The position numbers were made by a program, and so were the translations under genes. 21,692 bases of DNA from JBKPCD01 sp046727175 (GTDB lineage: Bacteria; Acidobacteriota; Vicinamibacteria; Vicinamibacterales; 2-12-FULL-66-21), in NCBI GenBank assembly GCA_046727175.1, contig JBKPCD010000277.1:1-21692 (forward strand), in the 5' to 3' direction. Each line of letters begins with the position of its first letter. The first letter of the stretch is position 1. Shown piece by piece: positions 6,351 to 15,114 of this stretch. The notes beneath the pieces are model-generated. The model was not told the DNA's origin, did no database searches, and worked only from the letters and a program-made list of their open reading frames with translations.

Positions 6351-7625
6351 TCAGAAGACTTCCCCGAAGTAGCTCCAGAAATGCTCGCGCGATTTCTCGA
6401 GCAGCGATCGATGCTGCCACGCCGCAAGCTCCAGACGTCTGGAGCGACGAAGATCCGCCTCGAAATCCCGGAGGAAGCGGGCGGCGAGCTCGCGGCTGAC
6501 GACCGCGACGTTGATCTCGTCGTTCAGCTCGAGCGACCGGTTGTCGAAGTTGGCCGAACCAAACATGCTCAGCGTACGATCCACGACCACCACCTTCGCG
6601 TGCATCATTGTCGGCTGATACTCGTATATCTCGACGCCGAGACCGAGCAGCCGCTCGTACATCTGCCGCGAGGCATACTTGACCGGCATCGCGTCGGTGA
6701 TATCCCCCTCCACGAGAATCCTGATGCGGACACCGCGCCGTACGGCGTCCTCGATCGCCGACATCGTCGACTCGTCCGTGACGAAATACGGACTGGTGAT
6801 CTCGAGCGTGCGGCGCGAGCACGCAATCGTGAGCAGATAGAGGCGCTTCAGAACATTGCTTCCGCCGCTGTACGAGCTCGTGACGAGCAGCGAAGATCCT
6901 TCGGCGTCCAGCACGGGGGGAACGACCAAATCGAGCTCCGGCGAAACCGGATCGCCGGATTCGGCGAAATTCTCGTAGAACGCGCCTTCGAGAAGGCGAA
7001 CAACCGGACCACGCAGCCTGACCTGCGTGTCACGCCAGTGATCGTGATCCTGCGCGTCGCCCATCCAGTGATCGGCGACACCAACGCCTCCCGTGAACCC
7101 GACATCTCCGTCCACGACCAGAATCTTGCGATGCGTCCGGTAGTTCACTTCGAGGATGCTGTACCACTTCGTCACGTTGAACCGCCGCAGCTCGCAACCG
7201 GCGTCCCGCAGACGGCGCGCGTGTGTGGCGTCCATCGTGCTGGCACCGACGGCGTCGGTCAGCAGCCTGACGCGCACACCACGCCGCGCAGCGCGCTCGA
7301 GCGCATCGGTGAACTGGTTCGCGATTTCGCCCGCGTCGTAGATGTACGTCTCGAAGCTAATCCGCCGCTTCGCGGCGTCGATCGCCTGCAGCATCGCAGG
7401 GAATATCTGATCGCCGTTCGCCAGGACGTCGTAGTGATTCCCGCGCGTCAAGTCGGATCCAACCAGCACAGCGAGATAGTCCGCGATGTGCGGTTCCTCG
7501 GCGCCAATCGCGGTCCGGAGGCGAATCGTCTCCTGATCCTGGACCAGCATCAGGCCCGCGGCGGCGACCGCAGCCGCGGCCAAAACAATGATGAACGCGC
7601 GACGGACCGGTCCCACGCGGGACAT
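6351..7625 (-). CDS. Phospholipase D-family protein, cardiolipin-synthase-like
   Basis: Predicted to make cardiolipin from phosphatidylglycerol, or another phosphatidyl transfer, at the inner membrane. The product has 424 residues. An N-terminal anchor (about residues 10-28, RAFIIVLAAAAVAAAGLMLV) is followed by two PLD domains. The first HKD motif is H165-R-K167...D172 with FTGG after it, and the second is H342-A-K344...D349 with FGSANFDNRS after it. Both are intact. Length and layout fit ClsB/ClsC-type enzymes with a single membrane helix better than the two-helix ClsA. The ATG at 7625 has no clear ribosome site. It is divergent from the MFS gene across 203 bases and may share the region upstream of gltX. 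Some family members are nucleases or other phospholipases, so the substrate is inferred. Confidence 0.88.
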   Translation of the reverse strand: MSRVGPVRRAFIIVLAAAAVAAAGLMLVQDQETIRLRTAIGAEEPHIADYLAVLVGSDLTRGNHYDVLANGDQIFPAMLQAIDAAKRRISFETYIYDAGEIANQFTDALERAARRGVRVRLLTDAVGASTMDATHARRLRDAGCELRRFNVTKWYSILEVNYRTHRKILVVDGDVGFTGGVGVADHWMGDAQDHDHWRDTQVRLRGPVVRLLEGAFYENFAESGDPVSPELDLVVPPVLDAEGSSLLVTSSYSGGSNVLKRLYLLTIACSRRTLEITSPYFVTDESTMSAIEDAVRRGVRIRILVEGDITDAMPVKYASRQMYERLLGLGVEIYEYQPTMMHAKVVVVDRTLSMFGSANFDNRSLELNDEINVAVVSRELAARFLRDFEADLRRSRRLELAAWQHRSLLEKSREHFWSYFGEVF

Positions 7626-7828
7626 GCAGAAGAGCTGTGCAATTCGGGGGCCGTGCCGTACAAGTCAAGTTTTACAGCTCGACGATTGGTCCAACTCGCT
7701 GCATCGAGCGGAATTCTGCGCGGCCGCAGGCTTGCTACGTCACCTCTCTTTGCTGACGATTTGGCGACGTACCGTCTCTTCGGTTCCAGAGCGCCTGATA
7801 GAATGACCGCCTTCACAAGGAATTGATG
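7626..7828. promoter_or_regulatory. Divergent promoter region between the PLD and MFS genes
   Basis: This 203-base gap lies between divergent genes and must hold both promoters. On the minus strand TTGACT (7663-7668) resembles a -35 box, but no good -10 box follows at the right distance. A short inverted repeat TACGTC/GACGTA (about 7736-7741 and 7765-7770) could be an operator. I see no clear consensus promoter. Confidence 0.35.
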
Positions 7829-9145
7829 ATGACAATCGCCGGCGACGCTGTCGCCGTGCGCGACGTCGATCTCCGCAACGCCACTCCACGCTGGTGGCTC
7901 GTCGCGCTGCTCACGACTGGCATGACGCTCTGTTACGCACAGCGTGGCACGCTTTCCATCGCTACTCCGGTGATGATCCGGGAGCTCGCGATCAACACGG
8001 AAACGATGGGCCTCATGCTGTCGGCGTTCTCGTGGTGCTACTGCTTCATGCAGGTACCATCGGGTTGGATTGTGGACCGGTTCGGCGTCCGTCGAGCCTA
8101 TGCGTATGGCTTCGGGCTGTGGTCGATTGTCTGTGCGCTGACCGGTGCCTTCAGGAACATTGCGGCGATCATGTTCTTCCGGATCGCGATGGGTGTGGGC
8201 CAGTCGGTCGCTTTTCCTGCGAGCGCGCGTACCGTTGCCAACTGGTTCCCCGACACTCAGCGAGGGCTTGTGAACTCCAGCTATCTCATTGGCGTCCGGC
8301 TCGGACAGGCGCTGATCAATTCCGCGGGCGTCGCGCTGATTGCACTCTATGGCTGGCGAATGTTCTTCGTCGTCAGCGGCCTGGTGCCACTTCTGTGGAT
8401 CGTGCCGTGGACGATCGTACTGCGCCGCTGGGAAACGCCCGGAACGACGGTCGCCGCACAGACTCTCTCGAACCGGTTTACGTTCGCGTCCAGCTTTGGT
8501 CTGCTGCGACACCCGACGGTGCTTGGTACATTCCTCGGGTTCTTCGCCTTTGACTACGTCTGGTTCGTCTTCGTGTACTGGCTGCCCGGTTATCTCCGGC
8601 TCGAGCGTCACTTCACACCCGCACAAATGGCATTTCACGCATCGTTCCCGTTCATCGCGATGTCCGCGGTGATCGTGCTGTCCGGTATTGCCACCGATCG
8701 ACTCATTGCCGCAGGATTTCGCGAGTTGCGTGTGCGCAAGACGTTCATTGCGACTGGCTTCGCAATCGCGCTGGCGATTGTGCCTGCCGGGCTGGTCCAT
8801 GACAACGGCACATCGGTTTGGCTGTTGTTGATCTCGCTCTGTGGACTCGGCCTGGCCGCCCCAAACACGTGGAGCATCACGCAGGCGTGCTGCGCGAAGC
8901 GTCTCGTGGGCACTGTCTCCGGCATTCAGAACTTCGGTGGCAACGTGGCGGGCATCATCGCGCCGTGGCTGACCGGGGCAATCGCGCACCGAACCGGCTC
9001 ATTCGCATCGGCGTTTGTCGTCTGCGGATTCATCCTCGTCGCTGGCGCGCTCGCCTACTGGTTGCTCATGAACGAAAAGGTTGATAGTGATCCTTCTATC
9101 GATGCTCCCGTCACGCCTGCTCCTCGTCAGACAGAAGTTTCCTGA
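7829..9145 (+). CDS. MFS transporter, ACS (anion:cation symporter)-like
   Basis: This inner-membrane major-facilitator permease is of the type that imports sugar acids and other organic anions with protons. The 439-residue product has about 12 hydrophobic segments. The family loop motif appears between TM2 and TM3 as GWIVDRFGVRRAYAYG. The TM1 region RGTLSIATPVMIREL and the TM5 region ARTVANWFP resemble ACS members (hexuronate, galactonate, glucarate and phthalate carriers). The start is ATG 7829, six bases after AAGGAA; ATG 7826 and TTG 7823 are less well spaced. The 3' end overlaps the LarA-like gene by 65 bases, so the two are almost certainly co-transcribed and probably handle the same compound. 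The exact substrate cannot be read from the sequence. Confidence 0.9.
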   Translation: MTIAGDAVAVRDVDLRNATPRWWLVALLTTGMTLCYAQRGTLSIATPVMIRELAINTETMGLMLSAFSWCYCFMQVPSGWIVDRFGVRRAYAYGFGLWSIVCALTGAFRNIAAIMFFRIAMGVGQSVAFPASARTVANWFPDTQRGLVNSSYLIGVRLGQALINSAGVALIALYGWRMFFVVSGLVPLLWIVPWTIVLRRWETPGTTVAAQTLSNRFTFASSFGLLRHPTVLGTFLGFFAFDYVWFVFVYWLPGYLRLERHFTPAQMAFHASFPFIAMSAVIVLSGIATDRLIAAGFRELRVRKTFIATGFAIALAIVPAGLVHDNGTSVWLLLISLCGLGLAAPNTWSITQACCAKRLVGTVSGIQNFGGNVAGIIAPWLTGAIAHRTGSFASAFVVCGFILVAGALAYWLLMNEKVDSDPSIDAPVTPAPRQTEVS

Positions 9146-10358
9146 CCTTCGGCTCGCCGACGTTCGTGCGGAGGCACGTCGCCGGCTCGAGCAGGCTCGC
9201 TTCGCCGCGCGCGTTCACCCCGGCGCCCGCGTGGCGATTGGCGTCGGGAGTCGCGGCATCGCCAAGATTGGCGTCATCGTCCAGAGCGTCGTCCAGTACT
9301 GGCGCGATCACGGGATGGCGCCCTTCATTTTTCCCTCGATGGGAAGTCATGGCGCGGCGACGGCCGAAGGCCAGGCGGATGTCCTCGCACATTTCGGGAT
9401 TACCGAACAGTCGATGGGCTGCCCCGTCGTCAGCTCCCTCGACGTCGTCTCGATCGGGAAGACCGACGATGGGATCGAGGTTTTCATGGATGCCGCAGCA
9501 CACGCATCCGATGGTGTGATGATCGTCGGGCGCGTGAAGTGGCACACGAACTTCGACGGGCGGCTGGAGAGCGGCTTGATGAAGATGATGGCGATCGGTC
9601 TGGGGAAATTCGCCGGCGCGCAAAAGTACCACGCGCACGCCCAGCGTCTCGGCCTCGAGCACGTCATCCGCACGGCAGGCCGCCGGGTGCTGCAATCGGG
9701 AAGGATGATCGGGGGGCTGGCGATCCTCGAAGATGCGCATCACAACACGGCAAAGCTCGACGCCGTGCCAGCCGACTGCATGGAACAGCGCGATGAAGAG
9801 AATCTCGCGCTCGTGAAGTCCTGGATGCCAAGGCTGCCCTGTGATCTCGACGTCCTCATCGTCGATCGGATGGGCAAGAACATCAGCGGCACCGGCATGG
9901 ACGCGAAGATCGTCAATCGCGGGCCCAACTCCGAATACAACCCCTGGCCCGGATTACCGTCAATCCGGCGGATCTTCGTCCGCGATCTGGATCCGCAGAC
10001 CAACGGCAACGCAGTCGGAATCGGCATGGCGGACGTGACGACCGACCGCCTCGTGCGGCAGATCGATTGGGAGCCGACGCGCATCAACGCGCTGAGCTCC
10101 GGCGTGCCGTCGCGCATTCGCGTCCCCGTGCATTTTGCGAGCGATCGCGAATGCCTGCAGTGGGTCGCAGCCACGGCCGGGAAGATGGACCCTGCCGAGG
10201 TGGCGTACGGCTGGATTCGGAACACGCTCGACCTCGATCGGCTGGCGATCAGCCCGAACCTCCGCCACCAGATTGAGACGCAGCCGCAGCTCGGGATCGA
10301 AGGAGAGGTCGAGGTGACGTGGGACGAAACGGGAGATCTCGCAAGTCCCTTTGAATGA
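9081..10358 (+). CDS. LarA-superfamily (DUF2088) putative nickel-pincer racemase/epimerase
   Basis: The 425-residue protein resembles the lactate-racemase N-terminal domain family. VAIGVGSRGIAKIG corresponds to the nucleotide-binding loop around DHTRP in LarA. Four residues line up with those contacting the nickel-pincer nucleotide (H108, H174, K184, H200 in Lactobacillus LarA): H90 (PSMGSHGAAT), H155 (VKWHTNFDG), K168 (ESGLMKMM) and H184 (KYHAHAQ). The intervals are 65, 13 and 16 against 66, 10 and 16. The inferred role is racemising or epimerising a 2-hydroxy acid. It overlaps the MFS gene, implying its substrate is imported by that permease. Start GTG 9081 follows AAAAGG by six bases; ATG 9102 is an alternative. 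No larB, larC or larE genes, which build the cofactor, are in the window. Function remains inference. Confidence 0.72.
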   Translation: MIVILLSMLPSRLLLVRQKFPDLRLADVRAEARRRLEQARFAARVHPGARVAIGVGSRGIAKIGVIVQSVVQYWRDHGMAPFIFPSMGSHGAATAEGQADVLAHFGITEQSMGCPVVSSLDVVSIGKTDDGIEVFMDAAAHASDGVMIVGRVKWHTNFDGRLESGLMKMMAIGLGKFAGAQKYHAHAQRLGLEHVIRTAGRRVLQSGRMIGGLAILEDAHHNTAKLDAVPADCMEQRDEENLALVKSWMPRLPCDLDVLIVDRMGKNISGTGMDAKIVNRGPNSEYNPWPGLPSIRRIFVRDLDPQTNGNAVGIGMADVTTDRLVRQIDWEPTRINALSSGVPSRIRVPVHFASDRECLQWVAATAGKMDPAEVAYGWIRNTLDLDRLAISPNLRHQIETQPQLGIEGEVEVTWDETGDLASPFE

Positions 10359-10617
10359 TGCCGCGCGCGCGCCAGGCGCGGTCGATCGATCGATCACTAT
10401 TGCTGAGCACCGTTCCCCGATCGTCCGCTGCCCGTTCCGTGTTCGATCGACGTCTAATCACAGCAATTCCGCACCCATGCGCTCGCTCGCCGCTTGACCG
10501 GTCGCGGCGATGAGCGTATCGTCCGCCACAGATTTCTAGCCGTTCGTCCCGCGTTCTTCGCTTCTCGCCCTCATTCGACGGCCTCTGGCACCTGGGAGAT
10601 TTCAGGAGGAGGGATCC
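10359..10617. other. 259-base gap before the TonB receptor
   Basis: No gene. A GC-rich imperfect hairpin (CCGCGC...GCGCGG, about 10362-10381) just after the preceding stop may terminate the MFS/LarA transcript, and GATC repeats follow (about 10383-10394). The receptor promoter should lie here, but I see no clear boxes. Confidence 0.4.
10604..10609 (+). promoter_or_regulatory. Strong ribosome binding site of the TonB receptor
   Basis: AGGAGG, continued as AGGAGGAGGG, lies eight bases before ATG 10618. It is the best Shine-Dalgarno in the window and fixes the start of the receptor. Confidence 0.8.
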
Positions 10618-13600
10618 ATGAAGCGCGCGATTGGTTCACTTGTTGCCGTCGCCGTCTTTCTGGCGATGGGCGGCACGAGCAATGGCCAGGGGGGCACGAC
10701 GTCCACGCTGGCAGGGGTGGTCGTGGACGGGAGCGGCGCCATGATACCAGGCGCCGACGTTGTGGTCCGGCACAATGCCACCGGCGTGACCGTGTCGGCG
10801 GTAACGAACTCGGAAGGCGCCTTTTCGTTCCCCGCCCTCAACATCGGTCAGTACACCGTCACGGTGTCGTTGCAGGGATTCAAGACCGCTGTCATCAACA
10901 ACGTGGTGCTCACCTCGGGCGCCGGCGCGAACGTTCGCGCGACGCTTGAACTGGGCGCGGTCGAGGAAACGGTGACGGTATCCTCCCAGTCGGAGATCGT
11001 CCAGACCCAGAACTCGACGATCTCGACGACCATCAACGCGAATCAGATCACGAAGCTGCCGCTCATGAGCCGCAGCGCGATGGATTTCGTGCCGTTCATG
11101 CCCGGCGTCGCGACCGCAAACGGCAACCGGCAGTCGATCATCAATGGGTTGCCGCGCGGGACGATCAACATCACGCTCGACGGCGTCAACATCCAGGACA
11201 ACACGCTGCGGTCGACCGATGGGTTCTTTGCGATTGTCTCGCCGCGCCTGGACGCCATCGAGGAGGTGACGGTCCAGACCGCTTCGCAGGGCGCCGACAG
11301 CGGCGGGCAGGGCGCCGTGCAGGTGAAGTTCGTCACGCGCGCGGGGACCAATAACTATGTCGGGAGCGGCTACTATTTCTACCGCAACGACGTGTTGAAC
11401 GCGAACACCTGGTTCAACAACCGGAACGGCAACCCCAAGCCGTCGCTGCTCCAAAAGCAGGGCGGCGTGCGGGTCGGCGGCCCGATCCTGCGCAACCGGG
11501 CGTTCTTCTTCCTGAACTGGGAAGAGACGCGCAATCCGAGCGCGACGTCGCGGCAACGTATCCTACTGAACACGCAGGCGCAGCAAGGGATCTTTACGTA
11601 TACGGCCGACGGCGTCACGCGATCGATCAGCCTGCTCGAGCTCGCCGCGGCGAACGGCTACACGTCGACCCACGATCCCACAATTGCGCAGGTGCTGAGC
11701 GACATACGGAATTCGACGACTGTTGCCGGAGGCCTCACCAGCGTCGATGCCAACCTCGATCGCCTGACGTTCAACAACGATGTCGAGTCGCGCAATCATC
11801 TTCCGACGGTGCGCGGCGACGTCAACCTGACCGAGAAGCACCGCGCCAGCGTCGCCTGGAACTACCAATCGCCATATTCCTTCCCTGACACGCTGAACAA
11901 CCGCGACGCGTCGTTCCCCGGCTTTCCCGTGGCCGGCGGACAGGAGTCGAAGCGCATCGCGTTCAGCACGTGGATCCGTTCGAACTTCAGTAGAAACCTG
12001 GTGAACGAGGCACGGTACGGGTACAGCGGCGCGCCGGTGTTCTTCAATCCCCAGTTCGCCCCCGACCTGTGGAGTAAGACTCCCGCGCCGACTCCCGGCG
12101 TGAACCTGACCTTCCCCTCCGTGGGGTCCACCTTGCAGTCGCCAGCAAGCAATCCCACCACGCAGTGGCGTAACGCCACGGCCGACCTGTTCGAAGATAC
12201 GTTGACGTGGCTGAAGGGGCTGCACAGCATCACAACGGGCGTGTCCTGGACGCAGTACACCTTCCACCGGAAAGACCAAAGGATGCTACCCACCGCGACC
12301 CTCGGCGTCGTTGCCAGCGATCCCGCGCTGGCGATGTTCAACGGCACGAACTTCCCGAACGCGTCGTCAGCGCAGATGACGGCAGCGCAGAATCTGTACG
12401 CGCTGCTCACCGGCCGGATCTTGTCGGTCGCCTCGGATGCGCGCATCGACGAGGCGACCGGCAACTACGCGTATCTCGGGGAGGGCGTGCAGCGGGCGCG
12501 CATGCGAGAGACCGACGTCTTCATCCAGGATCAGTGGCGCATCCGGTCGAACGTGACGATTAATGCAGGCGTGCGATACAGTCTGCAGTTCCCCTTCTCC
12601 CCGCTGAACAGCAACTACAGCTGGGCGTCGATGACGGAAGTCTGCGGCGTCTCCGGTGTGGGCAGCGACGGCACGTGCAATCTGTTCCAGCCTGGAATAC
12701 GGGCCCCTCGTACCGCGCTGCCGCAGTTCACGGGAGGCACGCCGGGGTACGACACGGACACGAACAACATCGCGCCGAATATCGGCGTTGTGTGGACGCC
12801 TCAAACGCGACGAGGGTGGCTCGACAAGCTGATGGGGCCGCCGGATCAGTTCGTCATTCGCGCCGGCTATTCGCGGAATTACAGCCGGCCCGGGCTGAAC
12901 GACTTCACCGGTCCATTCAACAACAATACCGGGCTCGTGCAGTCGCTGACCCAGGTGCCGACTGCGTTCATGCTGCTCCGTGATCCGTCTTCGCTGACGC
13001 CGCCGCCGTTCCCCGCCGCGCCGGCATATCCGCTCACACCTGCGTTGACCAGCTCCGTCAACGGTTTCACGCCGAACATCCAGGTGCCGTCCGCGGATTC
13101 GTTCACCGTCGGTATCCAGCGTGCGCTCAATCGCGACATGTCGGTGGAAATCCGGTACGTGGGCACGAGAGGTTACGATGCGTGGATGGTTCAGAACTAC
13201 AACGAGTTCAACTTCATCGACAACGGGTTCCTGAACGAGTTCAGGAAGGCGCAGGCAAACCTGCAGGCGAACATCGCCGCAGGCCAGGGCAACACGTTCG
13301 CGTACACCGGAGCGCCGGGTACTTCACCATTGCCGATCTTCCTCGCGTACTTCAACCGCGTCAATGCCGCGCAGGCGGGCGATGCCAGCAAGTACACCGG
13401 CGGAAACTGGACGAGCAACACGACGCTCGCGTTCCTCGCCGCGCGGAATCCCAACCCGCACGCGTTCGCGTGTTTCAGCGTGTCGGGCTGCACGGACGCG
13501 AACCGCCAGAATGGCTTCATCGGCAACGCGACGTTCCGCAACAACGCGGCGGCTGCGGGCCTGCCCGCCAATTTCTTCATCGTGAACCCCGACGCGCTCG

Positions 13601-14490
13601 CCGGCGCGAACGTGACCAACAGCATCGGCTCTACGCGGTACGACGCGCTGCAGATGGAGCTGCGCCGCCGGTTCGCGGGTGGGCTGCAAGCGCAGGCCAA
13701 CTACGTCTACGGCCACCAGTACGCCTCGAACCTGCTCGCGCTCCGGAAAGCGCAAGTCGATCTCCGGCAGACGAGCGATCCTGGCGACATCACGCACACT
13801 TTCAAGATGAACGTCGTCTACGACCTACCGTTCGGCGACGGCCACCGGTTCGGTTCCGGCAACGCCCTGCTCAGGCGGCTCACCGGCGGCTGGCAAATCG
13901 GCGTCGCCTCCATCGTACGGAGCGGCGAGCTCGTGGACCTCGGCAACGTCCGTCTGGTCGGGATGACCCAGCGTGATGTGGAGAAGATGTTCAAGCTGCG
14001 GTTCGATGACGCGGGTCGCCACGTCTACGTGCTGCCGCAGGACGTGATCGACAACACGATCGCCGCGTTCAACACGAGCCCGAGCTCGCCCACCGGCTAT
14101 GCCGGCGCGTCTCCGACGGGCCGATACTTCGCGCCGGCCAACGGTCCCGATTGCATCGAGGTCGATGCCGCCATGCGCTACGGCGACTGCGCGCGACGAA
14201 CACTTGTCGTCACCGGTCCGCTGTTCCGCCAGACCGACCTCCGTTTCAACAAGCGCACGACGATCGCCGGACGAACAAACGTCGAGTTCGGTGTCAACGC
14301 GCTGAACGTCTTCAACCAGGCGAACTTCCTGCCAGTCGGGCACGTCGGGACCATCACCAGCATTACTGGCGGAGCCGGGAGCGGGACGGCGAACTCAGGG
14401 ACGAACGTCCTGACCAACTACGAACTAACGGCGTTGGCCGGCACGAACACCTCGCGCCTCATCGAGCTGGTCTTTCGAGTCAACTGGTAA
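10618..14490 (+). CDS. TonB-dependent receptor with N-terminal carboxypeptidase-regulatory domain
   Basis: Large outer-membrane protein (1290 residues) of the Oar/CarboxypepD_reg TonB-receptor type that is expanded in Acidobacteriota; it should import large or scarce substrates using TonB energy. The signal peptide is MKRAIGSLVAVAVFLAMGG, with likely cleavage near S/N-G-Q. Residues about 28-110 form a carboxypeptidase-regulatory-like beta-sandwich (LAGVVVDGSGAMIPGADVVV ... GQYTVTVSLQGF). The plug follows (about 120-240; ITLDGVNIQDN, IEEVTVQTAS, QVKFVTRAGTN). The rest is a beta-barrel ending in LVFRVNW, an aromatic C-terminus recognised by the BAM complex. The only six cysteines form three close pairs: C676/C687, C952/C958 and C1179/C1191. 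The ligand is unknown. The MFS/LarA genes upstream hint at carbohydrate-derived acids, but weakly. A hairpin follows the stop. Confidence 0.93.
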   Translation: MKRAIGSLVAVAVFLAMGGTSNGQGGTTSTLAGVVVDGSGAMIPGADVVVRHNATGVTVSAVTNSEGAFSFPALNIGQYTVTVSLQGFKTAVINNVVLTSGAGANVRATLELGAVEETVTVSSQSEIVQTQNSTISTTINANQITKLPLMSRSAMDFVPFMPGVATANGNRQSIINGLPRGTINITLDGVNIQDNTLRSTDGFFAIVSPRLDAIEEVTVQTASQGADSGGQGAVQVKFVTRAGTNNYVGSGYYFYRNDVLNANTWFNNRNGNPKPSLLQKQGGVRVGGPILRNRAFFFLNWEETRNPSATSRQRILLNTQAQQGIFTYTADGVTRSISLLELAAANGYTSTHDPTIAQVLSDIRNSTTVAGGLTSVDANLDRLTFNNDVESRNHLPTVRGDVNLTEKHRASVAWNYQSPYSFPDTLNNRDASFPGFPVAGGQESKRIAFSTWIRSNFSRNLVNEARYGYSGAPVFFNPQFAPDLWSKTPAPTPGVNLTFPSVGSTLQSPASNPTTQWRNATADLFEDTLTWLKGLHSITTGVSWTQYTFHRKDQRMLPTATLGVVASDPALAMFNGTNFPNASSAQMTAAQNLYALLTGRILSVASDARIDEATGNYAYLGEGVQRARMRETDVFIQDQWRIRSNVTINAGVRYSLQFPFSPLNSNYSWASMTEVCGVSGVGSDGTCNLFQPGIRAPRTALPQFTGGTPGYDTDTNNIAPNIGVVWTPQTRRGWLDKLMGPPDQFVIRAGYSRNYSRPGLNDFTGPFNNNTGLVQSLTQVPTAFMLLRDPSSLTPPPFPAAPAYPLTPALTSSVNGFTPNIQVPSADSFTVGIQRALNRDMSVEIRYVGTRGYDAWMVQNYNEFNFIDNGFLNEFRKAQANLQANIAAGQGNTFAYTGAPGTSPLPIFLAYFNRVNAAQAGDASKYTGGNWTSNTTLAFLAARNPNPHAFACFSVSGCTDANRQNGFIGNATFRNNAAAAGLPANFFIVNPDALAGANVTNSIGSTRYDALQMELRRRFAGGLQAQANYVYGHQYASNLLALRKAQVDLRQTSDPGDITHTFKMNVVYDLPFGDGHRFGSGNALLRRLTGGWQIGVASIVRSGELVDLGNVRLVGMTQRDVEKMFKLRFDDAGRHVYVLPQDVIDNTIAAFNTSPSSPTGYAGASPTGRYFAPANGPDCIEVDAAMRYGDCARRTLVVTGPLFRQTDLRFNKRTTIAGRTNVEFGVNALNVFNQANFLPVGHVGTITSITGGAGSGTANSGTNVLTNYELTALAGTNTSRLIELVFRVNW

Positions 14491-14506
14491 ACACGAGGCG
14501 ATGTCG

Positions 14507-14539
14507 CGCAGACGCAGGACCGTCAAGCCTGCGTCTGCG
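14507..14539 (+). terminator. Hairpin terminator after the TonB receptor
   Basis: Perfect 12-base arms, CGCAGACGCAGG (14507-14518) and its complement (14528-14539), enclose a 9-base loop. The first arm starts 17 bases after the receptor stop. There is no T-run, as is usual in this GC-rich DNA. About 155 further bases before the next gene hold nothing recognisable. Confidence 0.65.
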
Positions 14540-14693
14540 ACGGGAGGAGTCTCGCGGTTGATGATGCCGTACCAACATTGGAGGGGGTCAACAATCCTTA
14601 GAGTCGTTTCGCTGCGGCAGCAACTTATAGAGCTGAGCCGCACGCCTGACGCGCGATGAAGAAGACACCTAGGCGCAGCAAGAGCGCCCACAT

Positions 14694-15086
14694 GTGAAGG
14701 GCTACGGCATTCCCGCGGTTCGCAAGGGCATGCTGGAATGGAAGCGTGTCAGCCAGCAACTCCGTCAGTCGCGCAACTACTGGATCGCCACGACGACGCC
14801 CGACGGGCTGCCGCATGCCGTGCCGGTGTGGGGCGTCTGGGTGGATGGAGCGCTCTATTTCGGAACGGACCGGCGCTCCCGCAAAGCGCGCAATCTGGCG
14901 ACGAATCAGGGAGCCGTCGTCCATCTCGAGGGCCGAGACGATGCGGTCATTCTCGAAGGCTTTGCAGAGGAGATCACCCCTCTCAATGCGCTTGGGGCCC
15001 ACCCCCAAGCGCTGCGGCTCGACTCGCTGACGCTCGCTCGCCGCGGCCGCAGGCGCTACTACCGAGCCATCGTCCGGATTTTCTGA
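14694..15086 (+). CDS. Short PPOX-family (FMN-binding split-barrel) protein
   Basis: Belongs to the pyridoxamine-phosphate-oxidase-like flavoproteins, small cytoplasmic dimers that bind FMN or F420. Typical residues are YWIATTTPDGLPHAVPVWGVW (shown here up to 21; core WIATTTPDG), LYFGTDRRSRKARNLATN and VVHLEGRDDAVILEGFAEE. The fold normally continues about 40 more residues with a GXKYGW-type and a final beta-strand segment. Here similarity stops at about residue 98, after EITPLNALG, and a basic low-complexity tail (RRGRRRYYRAIVRIF) takes over. The change coincides with a perfect inverted repeat at 14988-15012, suggesting the 3' end was rearranged. The start is GTG 14694 or ATG 14730; neither has a good ribosome site. 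The SagB-type gene begins 28 bases downstream, so the two probably form one transcript. Confidence 0.72.
   Translation: MKGYGIPAVRKGMLEWKRVSQQLRQSRNYWIATTTPDGLPHAVPVWGVWVDGALYFGTDRRSRKARNLATNQGAVVHLEGRDDAVILEGFAEEITPLNALGAHPQALRLDSLTLARRGRRRYYRAIVRIF
14988..15012. repeat. Perfect inverted repeat inside the PPOX gene
   Basis: GCGCTTGGGG (14988-14997) and its complement (15003-15012) enclose a 5-base loop. It sits inside the reading frame exactly where PPOX similarity ends. Confidence 0.6.
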
Positions 15087-15114
15087 GCTATCGGCGCATT
15101 TGCTGAACAGGACC

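Noticed and set aside
6198..7826. A 542-residue plus-strand frame opposite the phospholipase D gene
   Set aside because: It is the antisense of an intact two-HKD enzyme, with composition typical of high-GC shadow ORFs.
7550..8989. A 479-residue minus-strand frame opposite the MFS gene
   Set aside because: Hydrophilic, low-complexity antisense of a clear membrane transporter.
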